Assembly: GCF_003944705.1 (NCBI RefSeq)
Contig: NZ_RWIS01000022.1
Location: forward strand, 1-43,397
Direction of reading: 5' to 3'
DNA from: Hymenobacter metallilatus
GTDB taxonomy: Bacteria; Bacteroidota; Bacteroidia; Cytophagales; Hymenobacteraceae
Length of the DNA: 43,397 nucleotides
This document shows, one piece after another, positions 25,112-33,621 of this stretch. Every line of letters starts with the position of its first letter. The first letter of the stretch is position 1. The translations under genes and the position numbers were made by a program. The notes under the pieces are model-generated. The model had not been told where the DNA came from. It did not search any database and worked only from the letters and a program-made list of their open reading frames with translations.

Positions 25112-25170
25112 GCCCTCGAAACATTTGGTGCGGTCTGGCAGTCCCTATACCGTCGTCAACCTGCCCGCCT

Positions 25171-25575
25171 ATGCCCGATATGTCGGCTATTATCCTCTTC
25201 GACGGCGTGTGTAACCTGTGCAATGGGTTTGTACAGTTTGTTATCCGCCACGATGCCGCTGGTCGGTTTCGGTTTGCGGCGCTGCAGTCGGTTGCCGGGC
25301 AGGCGCTACTGCAACGGCACCGGTTGCCCACGCCCCCCGAGCCCGACTCGGTAGTGCTGCTGATGGCGGGGCAGGCATACACCCACTCGGCGGCGGCCCT
25401 GGGTATTCTGCAGCACCTGCCTGGGTGGCGGTGGCTGGCACGGTTGGGCCAGATGTTTCCCCGGCCGCTGCGTGATGCCGTATACCGGCTCATTGCCCGG
25501 CACCGGTACCGTTGGTTTGGCCGGCAGGATGCCTGCTGGCTGCCCACGCCCGAGCTGCGTGCCCGGTTTCTGTAA
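25171..25575 (+). CDS. DCC-family thiol-disulfide oxidoreductase-like protein
   Basis: A 134-aa protein of the DUF393/DCC family. The signature ILFDGVCNLCN (8-18) has the motif DGVCxxC (C14 and C17), like a thioredoxin-type CxxC. It is usually thought to be a redox protein; partner unknown. A second in-frame ATG at 25180 gives a 131-residue form. It is about 60 bp after the ATPase gene and 33 bp before the dehydrogenase, so an operon is likely. Confidence 0.9.
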   Translation: MPDMSAIILFDGVCNLCNGFVQFVIRHDAAGRFRFAALQSVAGQALLQRHRLPTPPEPDSVVLLMAGQAYTHSAAALGILQHLPGWRWLARLGQMFPRPLRDAVYRLIARHRYRWFGRQDACWLPTPELRARFL

Positions 25576-25608
25576 TCTGTATTTCCTTTTTTACTCTCCC
25601 CACCCATT

Positions 25609-26613
25609 ATGCACGCTCTGGTTTTAGCTGGTATTAATCAGCCCGCTGTTGTTCAGGAAGTTCCTACACCCCAGCCCGGCCCCGGCCAGGTACAGGTGCA
25701 GCTGTACGCCGCTGCCCTCAACCACCGCGACGTCTGGATTCAGAAAGGCCAGTACGCTGGGTTGAAGTTTCCCATCATTCTGGGCTCCGATGGGGCTGGT
25801 GTGGTAACGGCCCTGGGGGCCGGGGTGGATGCCGGTTGGCTTGAGCAGGCCGTTATCATCAACCCTGGCAGCAACTGGGGCCCTAACCCCGCTGCCCAGA
25901 GTCGGGAATTCCAGATCCTGGGTCTGCCCCAGGATGGTACTTTCGCCGAGTATGTATGTGTGCCCGCGGAATGCGTACGCGCCAAACCATCTCACCTGAG
26001 CTTTGAGCAGACGGCGGCCTTGCCACTGGGTGGGCTTACGGCTTACCGGGCTGTATTCACCCGGGCCCGCCTGCAGCCCGGTGAGCGGGTTCTTATTAGT
26101 GGGGTAGGGGGCGGTGTGGCGCTGCTAGCCCTGCAAATGGCTGTGGCCGCCGGCGCAGAAGTGTGGGTTACCTCTGGGTCAGAAGAGAAAATTGCTCGGG
26201 CTATAGCCCTGGGAGCCAAGGGGGGCATTAGCTACACAGCCAATAACTGGGCGGCCACGCTTACCAAGCAGGCCGGGGGCGGGTTTGATGTGCTGGTGGA
26301 CAGCGCCGCCGGACCAGGTTTTGGCGACCTGCTCGATGCCGCAGCGCCTGGTGGCCGCATTGTATTTTACGGCGCTACGCACGGAGATATTCCGGAGCTG
26401 GCCGCCCGAAAAGTATTCTGGAAGCAACTATCCTTGCTAGGCTCCTCTATGGGTACTGCCCAGGATTTTGCCGCCATGGTCGAGTTGGTTGAGCAACACC
26501 AGCTCCGGCCGGTTATCGACGAAACCTTTCCCCTGGCCCAGGGTCAGCAGGCGTTGCAGCGTATGGCGGACGGCTTGCAGTTTGGGAAGCTGGTGCTAAA
26601 AATACAGGAATAG
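25609..26613 (+). CDS. MDR-family zinc-type or quinone-type oxidoreductase
   Basis: A 334-aa medium-chain dehydrogenase. The N-terminal GroES-like domain includes PGPGQVQVQLYAAALNHRD, and GSDGAGVV is at about 60-67. The Rossmann domain carries LISGVGGGVALLALQMAVAAGAEV. The catalytic zinc cysteine of classical alcohol dehydrogenases is replaced by the NHRDVW sequence, so a quinone-oxidoreductase-like, zinc-free enzyme using NADPH is more likely. Substrate unknown. Confidence 0.9.
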   Translation: MHALVLAGINQPAVVQEVPTPQPGPGQVQVQLYAAALNHRDVWIQKGQYAGLKFPIILGSDGAGVVTALGAGVDAGWLEQAVIINPGSNWGPNPAAQSREFQILGLPQDGTFAEYVCVPAECVRAKPSHLSFEQTAALPLGGLTAYRAVFTRARLQPGERVLISGVGGGVALLALQMAVAAGAEVWVTSGSEEKIARAIALGAKGGISYTANNWAATLTKQAGGGFDVLVDSAAGPGFGDLLDAAAPGGRIVFYGATHGDIPELAARKVFWKQLSLLGSSMGTAQDFAAMVELVEQHQLRPVIDETFPLAQGQQALQRMADGLQFGKLVLKIQE

Positions 26614-26725
26614 GTTTTCGGTGTTTTCGGGGTATTCAGCAAAGAAAAAACTTAAAAAATATGGAATCTAACTCGTGCTAATATCGTTAGCTATTTAACT
26701 GATAAACGAGTAATTTTCTGCCCGT

Positions 26726-27001
26726 ATGAAGACGCCCGCTGAATATCTTGCCTGCCCGGTTTTTGAGTTGACGTATCCCACCGGCGAAGCTGCCGAATCG
26801 GTACCTGTAGTGGCATACACCGATGCGCTACAGGCGGTAGAAGCAGCCCTGGCCGACGCTGAGAAATACAAGTATCTGCTGATGCGGGCCCTGCGCCGCG
26901 CCGCGCCGGTTCAGGCCTATCCGCCAGTGCCTACGGTAACTTTGCCTGTTCCCGAAACGCCGGTCTTGCCTCTCTATGTTCCCACTGAAATAGCCGCCTA
27001 G
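26726..27001 (+). CDS. Small protein of unknown function
   Basis: A 91-aa protein with no family I recognise. Its middle part (VVAYTDALQAVEAALADAEKYKYLLMRALRR) should form helices. The C-terminal third is Pro/Val/Ala-rich (PVPTVTLPVPETPVLP) and extended. It looks like a real gene: coding-like codon use, ATG start and a strong terminator right after it. Confidence 0.65.
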   Translation: MKTPAEYLACPVFELTYPTGEAAESVPVVAYTDALQAVEAALADAEKYKYLLMRALRRAAPVQAYPPVPTVTLPVPETPVLPLYVPTEIAA

Positions 27002-27032
27002 CACACTGATACTCTATTTCGTGTACAAGCAA

Positions 27033-27085
27033 CGGGACGGGAAGCTGCTTAACAATGTTAGGCAGCTTCCCGTCCCGCTTTTTTT
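27033..27085. terminator. 22-bp hairpin terminator between convergent genes
   Basis: Arms 27033-27054 and 27056-27077 (one mismatch, single-base centre), followed by seven T (27079-27085). The T tract serves the plus-strand gene ending at 27001. The FAD gene on the minus strand ends just beyond. Confidence 0.88.
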
Positions 27086-27097
27086 GCCAGCTACTAG

Positions 27098-28507
27098 CTA
27101 AGCTCCTACTGCCGGTGCCCGCAGGCGTTTGCCCAACTCTGTGGCCAGCGCTACGGCTTGCTCCCGCAATTCCGGTACGGCCGTCGATTCAAAAAAGTCC
27201 GGCCGTCGGCTGGGGCCCAGAGTGAACAGCACCGCCGAGGCCTGTCCCCGCGCATCCAGTAATGCCCCGTGAGCATCTGTCCGGATACCCAGGTGCAGTG
27301 TGTCGGGCTGCAGGTGGCCACTCTCCCGCAGGCTACCTACCACTGGCTCCTGAATGCGGCTGTAGTCGAGCAGGGGGCCAGTGCAGGTAATAACGTGCCG
27401 GGCCATTAGTTGCCGAGGTGGCTCCTGGCCTTTCTGAATGGTTACGCGCAGGTTATTGGTCATGGGTACTATATCCTTTACGCGGCCAATTTCCTGCTGT
27501 AGCTGGCCCGTTCGCATCATTTCCTGAACAGTCGCCGCATTCTGGGGCGGGCTCCGGTGCCGAAGCACCGACCAGATGCCGGCCAGGTGTCGCAGAAAAC
27601 GAGCTTGCTCCAGCTGGGGCCAAGCCGCCCAAATGCTCCCTAGGTGCGGCCGGATTGCATCGAGTACCGTGCGCCAGTTAATTCCCTGAGCCTCGGCCGC
27701 CCGTATGTGCCGCCGGATGATGTGTAGCACCGCCAGCACAGTATCAGCCCCACGAAGCTCGTCGGCATAAAAATCCGGATATGCTGCCTCCTGAAACTTG
27801 TGCGCTGCCGGCCAGCGTCCGTGCCCCGATACGGCAGTTACTACACCCTGGTGCCCATCGGTGCGAAGGCCCAGCAGCACATCAATAGCTGTGAGACCCG
27901 TACCAATCAACAGCACAGTATCATGTGTGCCAATGTTGCGGAGGGCCCCTTGGGCCCAGGGGTTGCCGTGGTAGTTGGCGTGGTGCAGGTAGTCAGTGTT
28001 GCGGGAAGCGGGTGGGGAAGGCGGAAAGTTGCCTAAGGCCAGCACTACGTACTCGCTGGGTACCCTGGTGCCATCCTGGAGTTGCACGGTGGCCACTTGG
28101 CTGGTTGGATGTACCTGCACGCTCTGCGCCGCCTGGTTGTGCCAGGTAAATCGAAAGCCGTTCAGGGAAGGCCATTCGAGCACTTGGCTCACCAGCTGCT
28201 GCAGGTAGCGGCCGTAGCTCTGGCGGGAGCAAAACTCCTGCTGGCAAATTTCGGGGCTGGTAAGCCGCAGCCAGTTCTGAAAGTGGTCGGGCTGGTCGGG
28301 GAATGCGCTCAGAAACTGGCTGCGTACATTCAGCAGGTATTCGGGCCGGCGGGCAGTATAGGCCAGGCCGGGCCCTGGCACCGGGCGCGGCTCTACCAAG
28401 TGTACGTCGCAGTCATACGGCAAGTCGCCGGAGAGCCGGGCCAACTGTACTACCAGCATTGAGCCCGAAAATCCGCCGCCTATAATGGTTATGCTTCTGC
28501 GTTGCAC
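27098..28507 (-). CDS. FAD/NAD(P)-binding protein
   Basis: A 469-aa cytoplasmic flavoprotein-like protein. The N-terminal FAD fold ITIIGGGFSGSMLVVQLA is at 6-23, and a second Rossmann signature (DTVLLIGTGLTAIDVLLGL) lies near 195. VEPRPVPGPGLAYTA is typical of the FAD-NAD(P)-binding (pfam13454-like) family. These proteins resemble hydroxylamine-like or monooxygenase components, but no substrate can be read. It lies alone, convergent with the small gene at 26726. Confidence 0.85.
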   Translation of the reverse strand: MQRRSITIIGGGFSGSMLVVQLARLSGDLPYDCDVHLVEPRPVPGPGLAYTARRPEYLLNVRSQFLSAFPDQPDHFQNWLRLTSPEICQQEFCSRQSYGRYLQQLVSQVLEWPSLNGFRFTWHNQAAQSVQVHPTSQVATVQLQDGTRVPSEYVVLALGNFPPSPPASRNTDYLHHANYHGNPWAQGALRNIGTHDTVLLIGTGLTAIDVLLGLRTDGHQGVVTAVSGHGRWPAAHKFQEAAYPDFYADELRGADTVLAVLHIIRRHIRAAEAQGINWRTVLDAIRPHLGSIWAAWPQLEQARFLRHLAGIWSVLRHRSPPQNAATVQEMMRTGQLQQEIGRVKDIVPMTNNLRVTIQKGQEPPRQLMARHVITCTGPLLDYSRIQEPVVGSLRESGHLQPDTLHLGIRTDAHGALLDARGQASAVLFTLGPSRRPDFFESTAVPELREQAVALATELGKRLRAPAVGA

Positions 28508-28658
28508 CAGCCGAGTAGATGAAAAGGAACCTGCGAGTAAATTACTCTGGAAAAAATGATATAAAAATTAATTTTTGCAATATAAACGAAAAGTAATAGT
28601 TCGTATTCGCCCAGTTTGGTTGGCGCATATGCAGGCTAAGAAGTTGACTGCCAACCTA

Positions 28659-28700
28659 TAGAAAATGCCAGGGAGCTAACTAGCCCCCTGGCATTTTCTA
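28659..28700 (-). terminator. Terminator after hldD
   Basis: A 15-bp perfect stem (28659-28673 with 28686-28700), extendable inward past one mismatch. The minus-strand 3' end is ATTTTCTA-like. It separates hldD from the FAD gene. Confidence 0.8.
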
Positions 28701-28750
28701 CAGATCCATCTGAAATAAATCCTGATACGAATCAGCGGATTCGGAGGCCG

Positions 28751-29716
28751 CTAATAGTATTGACCGGGTACCAGGTAGTTGCGCACGTAGTCCGTAACAC
28801 CGTCTTCCAGCTTTGTAAAAGGCCGGCCGTAGCCAATACTGCGCAGTTTGCTCATGTCGGCCTCCGTGAAGTACTGGTACGTATCCCGGATGTCCTCCGG
28901 CGTGTCGCGGAAACGGATGTCGGCGGTACGGTCCAGAGCAGCGAAGGTGCTCAGGGTAAGGTCGAGGAAGGTGCGGGCCTCCCCGGTCCCCAGGTTATAA
29001 ATGCCCGAGTGTTGGCGCGTCTGCATCAGAAACAGGCACACTTCCACCACGTCCTTCACGTACACAAAGTCGCGTTGCTGCTCCCCGTCGGCAAAGTTGG
29101 GGTTATGGGAGCGGAACAGGGTCATGGAGCCGGTTTCCTGAATCTGCCGGAATGCGTGCAGAATTACGGAAGCCATACGGCCTTTGTGGTACTCGTTGGG
29201 GCCGTACACGTTAAAGAACTTAAGGCCCGCCCAGAAAAACGGCTTTTCCGGCTGCTGCACGGCCCAGTTATCGAAGTCGTTCTTGGAGTCGCCGTAGGGG
29301 TTAAGGGGCCGGAGCAGGGGCAGCAGCGCATCATTATCGGAGTAGCCCAGGGAGCCGGAGCCATAGGTGGCCGCGGAGGAGGCATACACCACTGGCAGCT
29401 GGTAGCGGCAGCAGGCCTGCCACATTTTCTGCGAATACTCCAGGTTCAGCACGTTCAATACGTCCCGGTTCTGCTCGGTAGTATCAGTACGCGCCCCCAG
29501 ATGGAAAATGAACTCCACCTGCTCATGATGCTGATCCAGCCAGGCAAAAAACTCCTCCCGGTCTACATACTCCCGCAGGCGCTTGCCTTTGAGGTTGGCC
29601 AGCTTGCGCTCAGCAGTGAAGTTGTCCACCACCACAATATCATTGAAGTTGGCGGCATTAAGGCGAGTGACAAGACAGCTGGCAATAAAGCCGGCGGCTC
29701 CGGTTACAACAATCAT
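28751..29716 (-). CDS. hldD: ADP-L-glycero-D-manno-heptose 6-epimerase
   Basis: Epimerises ADP-D-glycero-D-manno-heptose for the LPS inner core. The 321-aa extended SDR has the NAD(P) motif TGAAGFIAS (5-13), FIFHLGARTDTTE (near 69-81), which is a good HldD marker, SSAATYG, and the catalytic NPYGDSK with Tyr and Lys. Length is normal. The heptose pathway thus complements kdsA and lpxB in the window. A -7 box is at 29734-29741. Confidence 0.94.
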   Translation of the reverse strand: MIVVTGAAGFIASCLVTRLNAANFNDIVVVDNFTAERKLANLKGKRLREYVDREEFFAWLDQHHEQVEFIFHLGARTDTTEQNRDVLNVLNLEYSQKMWQACCRYQLPVVYASSAATYGSGSLGYSDNDALLPLLRPLNPYGDSKNDFDNWAVQQPEKPFFWAGLKFFNVYGPNEYHKGRMASVILHAFRQIQETGSMTLFRSHNPNFADGEQQRDFVYVKDVVEVCLFLMQTRQHSGIYNLGTGEARTFLDLTLSTFAALDRTADIRFRDTPEDIRDTYQYFTEADMSKLRSIGYGRPFTKLEDGVTDYVRNYLVPGQYY

Positions 29717-29733
29717 AGGGCAGAAATTTAGGT

Positions 29734-29741
29734 CAAAAGTA
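29734..29741 (-). promoter_or_regulatory. -7 box of hldD
   Basis: Leftward TACTTTTG, 17 bases upstream of the hldD ATG, so a very short leader. No TTG at the expected distance; the expected position falls in a dispersed repeat (29744-29782). Confidence 0.55.
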
Positions 29742-29743
29742 AC

Positions 29744-29782
29744 CCACGGATTCAGACGGATTTGTCGGGTTACACGGATTTC
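29744..29782. repeat. Diverged copy of the ACGGATT repeat
   Basis: About 33 of 40 positions match the arms of the 3394-3565 element, with three ACGGATT words. Here it is single, without an inverted partner. Confidence 0.8.
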
Positions 29783-29913
29783 TTTTTTTCACTCACCCGC
29801 AGCCTAACGTTAAGCTCAACCACTGTAGCTCCTTTGGGTTGGGCCGGCAGGCGGCCGCTGTGGTTGAACTGTGGCTTTTCCGATGGGCTAGCGGGTTGGG
29901 CAGAATCCGCCGT

Positions 29914-29921
29914 TACCTTTG
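29914..29921 (+). promoter_or_regulatory. -7 box before the BtuF-like gene
   Basis: TACCTTTG four bases before the ATG at 29926, so the mRNA would be leaderless or nearly so. The nearest upstream TTG (29896) is only 15 nt from the -7 box, a short spacing. Confidence 0.6.
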
Positions 29922-29925
29922 CGGC

Positions 29926-30837
29926 ATGTTCTGCCTGCCTTCGTTCCGCCACGTACAGTTTTTGCTACCGGTGCTGGCCCTGCTGGCCGCCTGCCAGTCC
30001 GATACTCCGGCCACCACGGAAACCGCCGCTACCCAACAGGTGCGCGACGACCTGGGCCGTCAGCTGACCTTGCCCGCCCATCCGCGCCGCGTTATGGCCC
30101 TGGCGGCTTCCATGACGGAAATGCTGTATGCCGTAGCCGATACCGCCACCATTGTAGCTCGTACGCAGGTGTGTGATCATCCGGCCGCAGCCCTGCGCAA
30201 ACCAGTGGTTAACAGCTACCCCCTGGACTTCGAGCGGCTGGTAGCCCTGAAGCCCGACGTGGTATTCACGACTGATGGCATCACCTCCCTGGCTGATGCC
30301 CAGCGCCTGCAAGAGCTGGGTATTCCGGTGTATTATCAGCGGTATCAGAAGGTAGAAGATATTTTTCGGGGCCTGACGGATCTGGGGCGGGTACTGGGGC
30401 GGCCAGAGCCAGCCCGGCAGGTGGTCGATTCTCTGCGGGCCGAGCTGGTACAGCTCACGGAACAGGTGCCCCCGCCCCCGCTACCCCGGGTGCTGGCCAT
30501 TACCTGGACCGACCCGATTTACGTGTATGGACAGAATACGCTGTTTACGAATAAAGTATTGCTGGCCGGTGGGCAAAATGCCGTAGTAGAAAAGTTTAAG
30601 CAGCCGTATCCCGCCCTCACCCGGGAATACATCCTCAAGCTCAACCCCGATGTAATTTTGGGGGGCAGCTTTGGCAAAATGGATAGCACGTTTTTTCGGC
30701 TCTACCCGGAATTGAAGCGCACCCGCGCCTACCAAACCCGTCGCATCTACGACCCTACCGACGACCTGATGTCGCGTCCCAGCCCCCGCGTAGTGGAGTC
30801 GATCCGGGAGTTGAAACAGCTGCTGACCAGCCAGTAA
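29926..30837 (+). CDS. BtuF/FecB-type ABC substrate-binding lipoprotein
   Basis: A 303-aa periplasmic-binding protein of the Peripla_BP_2 class, which binds vitamin B12, haem or ferric siderophores. Lipoprotein signal with C23 (LLPVLALLAAC). Family landmarks are PRRVMALAASMTEMLYAV, FERLVALKPDVVFTTDG, VLAITWTDPIYVYGQ and REYILKLNPDVILGG. The ligand cannot be determined. The permease follows 18 bp downstream. Start chosen at 29926 because it creates the signal peptide and follows the promoter box. Confidence 0.9.
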   Translation: MFCLPSFRHVQFLLPVLALLAACQSDTPATTETAATQQVRDDLGRQLTLPAHPRRVMALAASMTEMLYAVADTATIVARTQVCDHPAAALRKPVVNSYPLDFERLVALKPDVVFTTDGITSLADAQRLQELGIPVYYQRYQKVEDIFRGLTDLGRVLGRPEPARQVVDSLRAELVQLTEQVPPPPLPRVLAITWTDPIYVYGQNTLFTNKVLLAGGQNAVVEKFKQPYPALTREYILKLNPDVILGGSFGKMDSTFFRLYPELKRTRAYQTRRIYDPTDDLMSRPSPRVVESIRELKQLLTSQ

Positions 30838-30855
30838 CTTGATACGCTGCTGCTC

Positions 30856-31857
30856 ATGTCTCGTTCCGCTCTGCCCTGGGTTTTGGCCTGTTTGCTGCTC
30901 CTGCTGGGGCTACTGGTGGTAGGCCTGCGGGTAGGCAGCTACGAAACAGATTTTGCCCTGCTGGGCCGCACATTGCTGCACTATAACCCCCAGGAGCCGG
31001 CGCAGCTGGTGCTGGTAGAGTTACGGTTGCCCCGCCTGCTGCTGGCCCTGCTGGCCGGCGCAGCCCTGGCCCTGAGCGGCTACCTCATGCAGCTCATGGT
31101 GAACAACCCCCTGGCCGACCCTTACCTGCTGGGTACGGCCTCGGGTGGGGCGCTGGGGGCCAGTATCACGTTTGCTTTCGTGCCGGTGCTTATGATGGGC
31201 GGCCTGTATCTACCGCCGTTGGCTGCCCTTGGCGGTGCATTGGGTGTTACGTTGCTGGTGGTGGTTATTGGAAGCCGCCGGGGCCGCATTGTGCCGGCTC
31301 AGCTGCTGCTGGCCGGGGTGGCTCTCAGTTCCCTCACCACTGCTTTGGGTGGTCTGCTCACGTTTCTGGCCGCTACCGAGGAAAAGCTGCGCACCATTAC
31401 CTTTTGGGCCCTGGGCGGCTTCGAACGGGCCAGCTGGGCCATTTTGCCGTATCCGGCCGTCACATTGGTAGTTGGCTTGGTTGCGCTCTGGCTGTTGCAG
31501 AAGGACCTTAACCTGCTGCTACTGGGCGAGGAGCGGGCCGCCGCTCTGGGGTTGCCGGTAGCCCGTACGCGCTGGCTGCTGTTACTTATTGCCTCCGGCC
31601 TCACGGGCTGCGCCGTGGCTTTATGCGGGCCCATCGGGTTTGTGGGTCTGGTTATTCCGCATATTACCCGTTGGCTGCTGGGCACCGTGCGCCGGGGCAA
31701 TCTGCTGTTCTGTGCGCTGCTGGGCGGTACCTTTATGGTCTTCTGCGACTTATTGGCCCGGCTGCTGTACCCACCGGCGGGTTTGCCCGTTGGGCTGGTT
31801 ACTGCCCTGTTCGGCGTACCGTTCTTCGTATATTTGCTGCGAAAACAGGGGACTTAG
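30856..31857 (+). CDS. BtuC/FecCD-type ABC transporter permease
   Basis: A 333-aa inner-membrane permease with about nine or ten hydrophobic segments. The FecCD motifs are LRLPRLLLALLAGAALALSG (55-74), NNPLADPYLLGTASGGALG, GEERAAALGLPVARTR and GPIGFVGLVIPHITR. It forms the uptake pathway with the binding protein just upstream. The matching ATPase (BtuD/FecE) is absent; the next gene is queD. Its stop codon (31855-31857) lies inside a repeat. Confidence 0.93.
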   Translation: MSRSALPWVLACLLLLLGLLVVGLRVGSYETDFALLGRTLLHYNPQEPAQLVLVELRLPRLLLALLAGAALALSGYLMQLMVNNPLADPYLLGTASGGALGASITFAFVPVLMMGGLYLPPLAALGGALGVTLLVVVIGSRRGRIVPAQLLLAGVALSSLTTALGGLLTFLAATEEKLRTITFWALGGFERASWAILPYPAVTLVVGLVALWLLQKDLNLLLLGEERAAALGLPVARTRWLLLLIASGLTGCAVALCGPIGFVGLVIPHITRWLLGTVRRGNLLFCALLGGTFMVFCDLLARLLYPPAGLPVGLVTALFGVPFFVYLLRKQGT

Positions 31858-31972
31858 GGACTTAGGGACTCGGGGACTTGGTTACTGCCCAACGGCTTTT
31901 GCTATGCAGTTGGGGCCCGACCACGCGCTGCCAGCTAAGCCCCTAAGTCCCCAAGTCCCTAAGTCCCTTACC
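31848..31972. repeat. GGGACTTA short-tandem and inverted repeat
   Basis: GGGACTTA-like octamers run from 31848 to about 31882, and their complement (AAGTCCC-like) runs from about 31933 to 31970. The permease stop codon is part of the left array, and the right array ends five bases before the queD ATG. Spacing between units is 8-9 bp. Confidence 0.8.
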
Positions 31973-31974
31973 AA

Positions 31975-32400
31975 ATGGTTTACATCAGCCGACAGGAACA
32001 CTTCAACGCGGCCCACAAGCTCCACAACCCCAAGTGGAGCGAGGAGCGCAACCGGGAAGTCTTCGGCCCCTGCGCCAATGCCAACTGGCACGGCCACAAT
32101 TACGACCTCATCGTCACCGTCAAAGGTCGCCCCGATCCGGAAACTGGCTTTGTTATCGACCTCAAGCAGCTCAGCACGCTTATCCGCACCCACATCGTGG
32201 ACGAGGTAGACCACAAAAACCTGAACATCGATGTACCCTTCATGCAGGGGCAGCTAGCTAGCACCGAAAACCTGGTTATTGCCTTCTGGAAAATTCTTCA
32301 GCCCGAAATCGAACGTATTTCTTCCGCCAAGCTGCACAGCATCAAACTCTACGAAACCCCTCGCAACTTTGTAGAATATTACGGGGAAGAAGTCAATTAA
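31975..32400 (+). CDS. queD: 6-carboxytetrahydropterin synthase (QueD / PTPS family)
   Basis: Converts 7,8-dihydroneopterin triphosphate to 6-carboxytetrahydropterin in queuosine precursor synthesis. The 141-aa protein has zinc ligands H14 (HFNAAH), H39 and H41 (WHGHNY). C33 lies in GPCANANWHGHN, D79-H80 in DEVDHKNLN, and E98 in STENL. These fit the QueD form, though a pyruvoyl-tetrahydropterin synthase role cannot be fully excluded. No other queuosine gene is nearby. The stop codon is inside an AT-rich repeat. Confidence 0.9.
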   Translation: MVYISRQEHFNAAHKLHNPKWSEERNREVFGPCANANWHGHNYDLIVTVKGRPDPETGFVIDLKQLSTLIRTHIVDEVDHKNLNIDVPFMQGQLASTENLVIAFWKILQPEIERISSAKLHSIKLYETPRNFVEYYGEEVN

Positions 32401-32508
32401 AAATTAAAAATTGAGAATTAAAAATTTGCGCCGCTTTGCTATAAGTAGTGCAATGATTTTTAATCAGCTCATCAATTTTTAATTTTTAATTCTCAATTTT
32501 TAATTGAC
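32392..32508. repeat. AATTAAAAATT inverted repeat between queD and lpxB
   Basis: Arms of 35 bp at 32392-32426 and 32474-32508 made of AATTAAAAATT and TTGAGAATT words in permuted order. The queD stop codon (32398-32400) is in the left arm; lpxB starts four bases after the right arm. The same words appear at 16231-16385. Confidence 0.8.
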
Positions 32509-32511
32509 AAC

Positions 32512-33621
32512 ATGAAGTACTACCTGATAGCGGGCGAACGGTCCGGGGATTTTCACGCCGCCAACCTCATGCGCAGTCTGCGCGAGCAGGACCCCGAGGC
32601 TGAGTTTCGCTGCTGGGGCGGGGATATGATGCAGGCCGCCGGTGGTACCCTGGTGCACCACTACCAGGAAATGGCCATCATGGGTTTCTGGGAGGCAGCT
32701 ACCAGCATCCTCAAATTTCGGGGTTACCTCAAAGAATGCCAGAAAGATCTGCTGGCCTACCAACCCGACGTAGTGATTCTGGTAGATTATGCTGGCTTCA
32801 ATATGCGGGTGGCCAAGTTCGCCAAAGCCGCCGGCCTAAAGATATTCTACTACATTTCGCCCAAAATCTGGGCCTGGAATCAGGGCCGTGTGCACCAGGT
32901 AAAAGCCTTGGTGGATAAGATGTTCGTAATTCTGCCTTTCGAGGAAGAATTCTACCAGCGCTTCGATTACAAGGTGGACTACATCGGTAACCCCACCGCC
33001 GACGCCGTGGCCGAGTTCCAGAAAACCGAAGATTTCTACGAGCGGAACGACCTGGACCCGTTGCGGCCCATTATTGCCGTGCTGCCCGGCTCCCGCAAGC
33101 AGGAAATCGAGGAAATGCTCTACGAGATGGTGGCCATCCTGCCCCCGTTTCTTGATTACCAGTTCATCGTGGCCGGCGTCGATAACCTTGACCGGAACTA
33201 CTACGCCAATTTCGAGCGCAACAACGTCCGTATCCTCTTCGACCAGACCTACGACCTGCTGGCCCACGCCACCGCCGCCCTCGTCACCAGCGGCACCGCC
33301 ACCCTCGAAACCGCCCTGTTCGATGTGCCCCAGGTTGTATGCTACCGTACCAGCGCCGTGTCCTACGCCATCAGCAAGGCCGTTATCAAAGTACCGCACA
33401 TTTCCCTAGTCAACCTTATTGCCGGCCGCGAGGTAGTAAAAGAGCTCATCCAGGGAGAATTCAATGCCCGCAACCTCGTCACCGAACTCAAAAAAATCAC
33501 CGCTGACGAGCAGTTCATTGCCCAGCAGAAAGCCGGCTACGCCCAAATCCGCGAGAAGCTAGGCCAGCAGCGCGCGGCTAATAAAGCGGCAAAGTTGATG
33601 GTAGGGTATTTGAAGGGATAA
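32512..33621 (+). CDS. lpxB: Lipid-A-disaccharide synthase
   Basis: Joins UDP-2,3-diacylglucosamine and lipid X to form the lipid A disaccharide on the inner membrane face. The 369-aa GT19-family protein starts with the donor motif YLIAGERSGDFHAANL (residues 3-18). It has YYISPKIWAWNQGR, PGSRKQEIEEM and the C-terminal TSGTATLETALFDVPQVV. Length is normal. The start codon is immediately after an AT-rich repeat. Other lipid A genes are not in the window. Confidence 0.95.
   Translation: MKYYLIAGERSGDFHAANLMRSLREQDPEAEFRCWGGDMMQAAGGTLVHHYQEMAIMGFWEAATSILKFRGYLKECQKDLLAYQPDVVILVDYAGFNMRVAKFAKAAGLKIFYYISPKIWAWNQGRVHQVKALVDKMFVILPFEEEFYQRFDYKVDYIGNPTADAVAEFQKTEDFYERNDLDPLRPIIAVLPGSRKQEIEEMLYEMVAILPPFLDYQFIVAGVDNLDRNYYANFERNNVRILFDQTYDLLAHATAALVTSGTATLETALFDVPQVVCYRTSAVSYAISKAVIKVPHISLVNLIAGREVVKELIQGEFNARNLVTELKKITADEQFIAQQKAGYAQIREKLGQQRAANKAAKLMVGYLKG

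Noticed and set aside
28760..29731. 323-codon plus-strand frame opposite hldD
   Set aside because: As long as hldD, but without motifs; hldD has complete NAD and catalytic signatures.
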